The notes beneath the pieces are model-generated. The model was not told the DNA's origin, made no database searches, and saw nothing but the letters and a program-made list of their open reading frames with translations. A program made the position numbers and the translations under genes. Positions 61,807 through 64,000 of a stretch of 64,000 nucleotides of DNA are shown here, in pieces (position 1 is the first letter of the stretch; the number at the start of each line of letters is the position of its first letter). Source of the DNA: Neckera pumila (Eukaryota; Streptophyta; Bryopsida; Hypnales; Neckeraceae); contig OZ018410.1 in the NCBI GenBank assembly GCA_963969595.1, positions 42,885,413 through 42,949,412 of the forward strand, written 5' to 3'.

Positions 61807-62741
61807 TTAATCCCTAAAGGACCAAACGGCATTTTTTGGCAATATAGCGATTTTGGGCAACTCACTGCGGACATAATTTTTTTTATTAGTTTTCTTTGAA
61901 AATTTCACACAATGTGCCCAAAGAGTAGCTTTATGGTCCAACAATTTTCAAAACATTTGACTACATGGTTAAAAAGTTATTGGATGATATGTCATTTTTC
62001 AATGGTCGGCGGGCAGCTCAATTTTTTTTTTTAAAATCACTTTTAAAAAAAATAAAAATTTGAAATTGGTTCTTTAGATTTATATACACATATAAAGCTT
62101 TTAATTATTCCATTTTGATTAATGAGATGAAAACTATGAGGTGTTCTAATTTGCGGACAGTAAGGGATTCTTTATTCTAAAATAAACTTTGAAGTCCTTT
62201 ATTTAACTCAATTTTTAATATTTTTTGAAAAAAATAAAAGCATAGGATGTATATTTTTTGTTGCAACATTACAACCTTTGGGATTGACATTTTTCAATTC
62301 CATAATTAAATTCTTAACAATTTTGTGTTCTGAATCATTCTCTACTTCTTTCAATTTAATATTTTTTTCCTATATGTTGTATAATTCCAAATGACCTGAA
62401 ATTTTTCAAGCATGTTGCCAACTTGCTTTGAAGAATGAATTAAAAGAGTAAATATCATTTTGGGCATTTTGTCATTTAAATGTGACCTTGTGAAGTGCAG
62501 CTGTCCAATTTTTTGCAGGGCCCAGAAAAGGATATTTGTCGATTCAAATGTGAATATTTTGCAATCTACAAGGTGGAAAATTCTGAAATCTTTTCTACAT
62601 ATTCTCAAACAAGTTTACTACAAGATCCTATAGTTACATGTGTCAAAATTTTTTTTTTTTCTAAAATTTGGTACTTGTACTGAAAATGGCAGTTTTGGAG
62701 TGTTTTTAGTGAAAATATAGTCCCTGACCTTTAGTAGTTAA
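61807..62741 (+). mobile_element. TTAA-bounded element, subfamily B
   Basis: It starts TTAATCCCTAAAGGACCAAA and ends CCTGACCTTTAGTAGTTAA. 935 bp, close in text and order to 16424-17370. The empty site in block II is TTAA at 54979-54982, followed by the same GGCTTGTCC-type flank. Confidence 0.8.
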
Positions 62742-63212
62742 TCGACTTGTCCACACCTCCAGATTTTTTTTTGGAATTCTCTTGAGACCATGGCTAGCCT
62801 TCACCCTACACATTAATTGCTCATCGCAAACCATAAGATTGTGACATGCTCGCCACTATAAAGAAATTTCATAATTCACACCATCGCTACACTATAAAGA
62901 TATTTCATAATTCACACCACCGCTCATATAGCAACATAAATTGTTGCTAGCTAATTCATTTCCTAGTAAAAGGTCAAGTTGCCATTGATCAACACTTCTT
63001 CAACTCACATTCATTGAAAACCACAAGGGTCTCACAAAGGATTCCCAATGGCAAGATGAAGAAGAATTCTTGATGTTTTCCAATTTTCTAGGAATTGTTT
63101 CTCAATCACACCAAGAAATTTGAGACTCTTAGAGAAAGAAGAAGAATTTCCGGTGCTTGTTTGTTTCGGAAGTTTATTTCCACAGTGGAAAATTTGAGGC
63201 TCTTAGGGAAAG

Positions 63213-63948
63213 TAAGGTAGGAGGCTTTGAAATTGCACAGGCATTTTCAATCACCCTTAAAAATTATGCAAAAATAATGTAGATGGTTCTCGAAAAGGAG
63301 TAGATTTTCAAAGGTAATTAAACTAATTCCAAGTGCATAGTTTTAGGACCATTAGCAATCAATAGGGGCTGCAAGTATATGCAGTTTGTGACTCATAAAA
63401 CACTATTACAGGTCCAAACAAAAATACAGATGACGGCAGTAAAATTAATTAAGTATGGAGAAGGTCATTAATGAAATTCGCAAGGTAAATCTTTCTTTGC
63501 CTGTTAGGCAATTGAGAAATAATTACAAAAGCAAGTGTAGTCAATTACAAGGCGTGCTCTATTCTTGGCACTCTTTGTGCACTCTCCAAAACTCCTATAA
63601 ACATGCTAAGTATTCTGTCAATCAAATTTCTGGACTCATTCGTTCAATTAAAAGGCACGAGCCAATTCAAGATTGATGCAGCCTATGCACAACAATAGTG
63701 CCCTACAAACTTGCTTCTTTGGAAAATCACAATTTATTCAATACGACTTAGAAAATTACCAAAAAAAGTTTTCAATTATTTTCCACTTCTCTATATACTC
63801 CCCAAAAAATTAGAAAGTCTTGTGTGTTTTTGTTTTTTTTATGTAGTGTGTTTCCCATTTGCTTAAGAAAATAAAATAATTGGGAAGGTTTGGGCGCCAT
63901 CAGATGTGTTTTTCTTCCTCAATGAGCGACTCCTGCTCCTCCTCCTAT
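63213..63948. mobile_element. Insertion in block III with AGGTAGGAGG end
   Basis: Block II at about 55433 reads GAGAAACTACACTGCTTCAC without this about 735-bp segment. The left end AAGGTAGGAGGCTTTGAAAT resembles the element at 46426, and the right end is a CTCCTCCTCCTATAC run. The 73-codon frame at 63455 has no family support. Block I has a different, about 135-bp insert at the same place (about 49605-49738). Confidence 0.45.
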
Positions 63949-64000
63949 ACACCACTTCACTACACCGGGAAACTTGAGACGCACTGGGAAATGATCTTCC

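Larger units (their letters stand above)
59480..64000. repeat. Segmental duplication, block III, runs off the window
   Basis: It follows block II from about 52660 onward (AAAGATGGATAGAG, ACAATGGTACCTTGAAGGTC), though a segment is missing near 59565 where it jumps to the 54670-like text (GTTGAAGGTCTCTCAACATC). It is heavily interrupted by the TTAA elements at 59706-61598 and 61807-62741 and by an insertion at about 63213-63948. It ends in the CGGGAAACTTGAGACGCACT segment. Confidence 0.7.

Noticed and set aside
48311..64000. Whole duplicated region as LTR retrotransposons
   Set aside because: No paired TG...CA direct terminal repeats, primer-binding site or polymerase-like frame was seen.
1..64000. 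CRISPR arrays, operons, ribosome binding sites
   Set aside because: The window is eukaryotic nuclear DNA with spliced genes; no regular spacer-repeat array was found.

Overview
The window looks like a streptophyte (green plant lineage) nuclear genome: intron-containing genes with GT-AG introns, a plant-type cation-chloride cotransporter, a plant-type TLS1/C9orf78 splicing factor, CACTA- and Mutator-type transposon remnants, and long AT-rich intergenic DNA full of short non-autonomous elements. The sequence alone does not fix the species. The low gene density, and a bestrophin-like channel with no visible chloroplast transit peptide, would suit a non-seed plant or streptophyte alga; that is inference.

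Only three genes are well supported. (1) A cation-chloride cotransporter (SLC12/CCC1 type), + strand, about 22055-29594, rebuilt in 16 exons, about 985 aa. (2) A bestrophin-family anion channel, + strand, 37517-39089, two exons, 388 aa; its intron is a three-copy tandem repeat that also contains a second copy of the 5' splice site. (3) A TLS1/C9orf78 (Hep_59) family protein, - strand, 44068-45997, six exons, 267 aa. There is also a possible first exon at 14905 and a degraded coding stretch of unknown family on the - strand at 15175-15844.

Layout: 1-13 kb is gene-poor DNA with short inverted-repeat elements and TTAA-bounded elements. At 13.5-14.8 kb is a Mutator-like element with long inverted repeats and a 9-bp target duplication. 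From 16 to 21.5 kb there are more TTAA and CACTA-type elements. The transporter gene spans 22-29.6 kb, followed by gene-poor DNA to 37 kb, the channel gene (37.5-39.1 kb), two decayed TTAA elements, and the splicing-factor gene (44-46 kb). From about 46.4 kb to the end lie diverged large duplications (paralogous stretches starting near 48.3, 52.5 and 59.5 kb, and a partial one near 46.4/57.1 kb), each carrying different insertions.

The most interesting signal is a family of about 16 elements bounded by TTAA, with termini close to TTAACCCCTAAAGGACC and its reverse complement. Because the duplicated blocks preserve matching empty sites, insertion into TTAA with duplication of TTAA can be read inside this window at three places. 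TTAA targets with CCC...GGG termini are the hallmark of the piggyBac superfamily; no transposase is visible here. The three genes have no evident functional link beyond two being chloride transport proteins.
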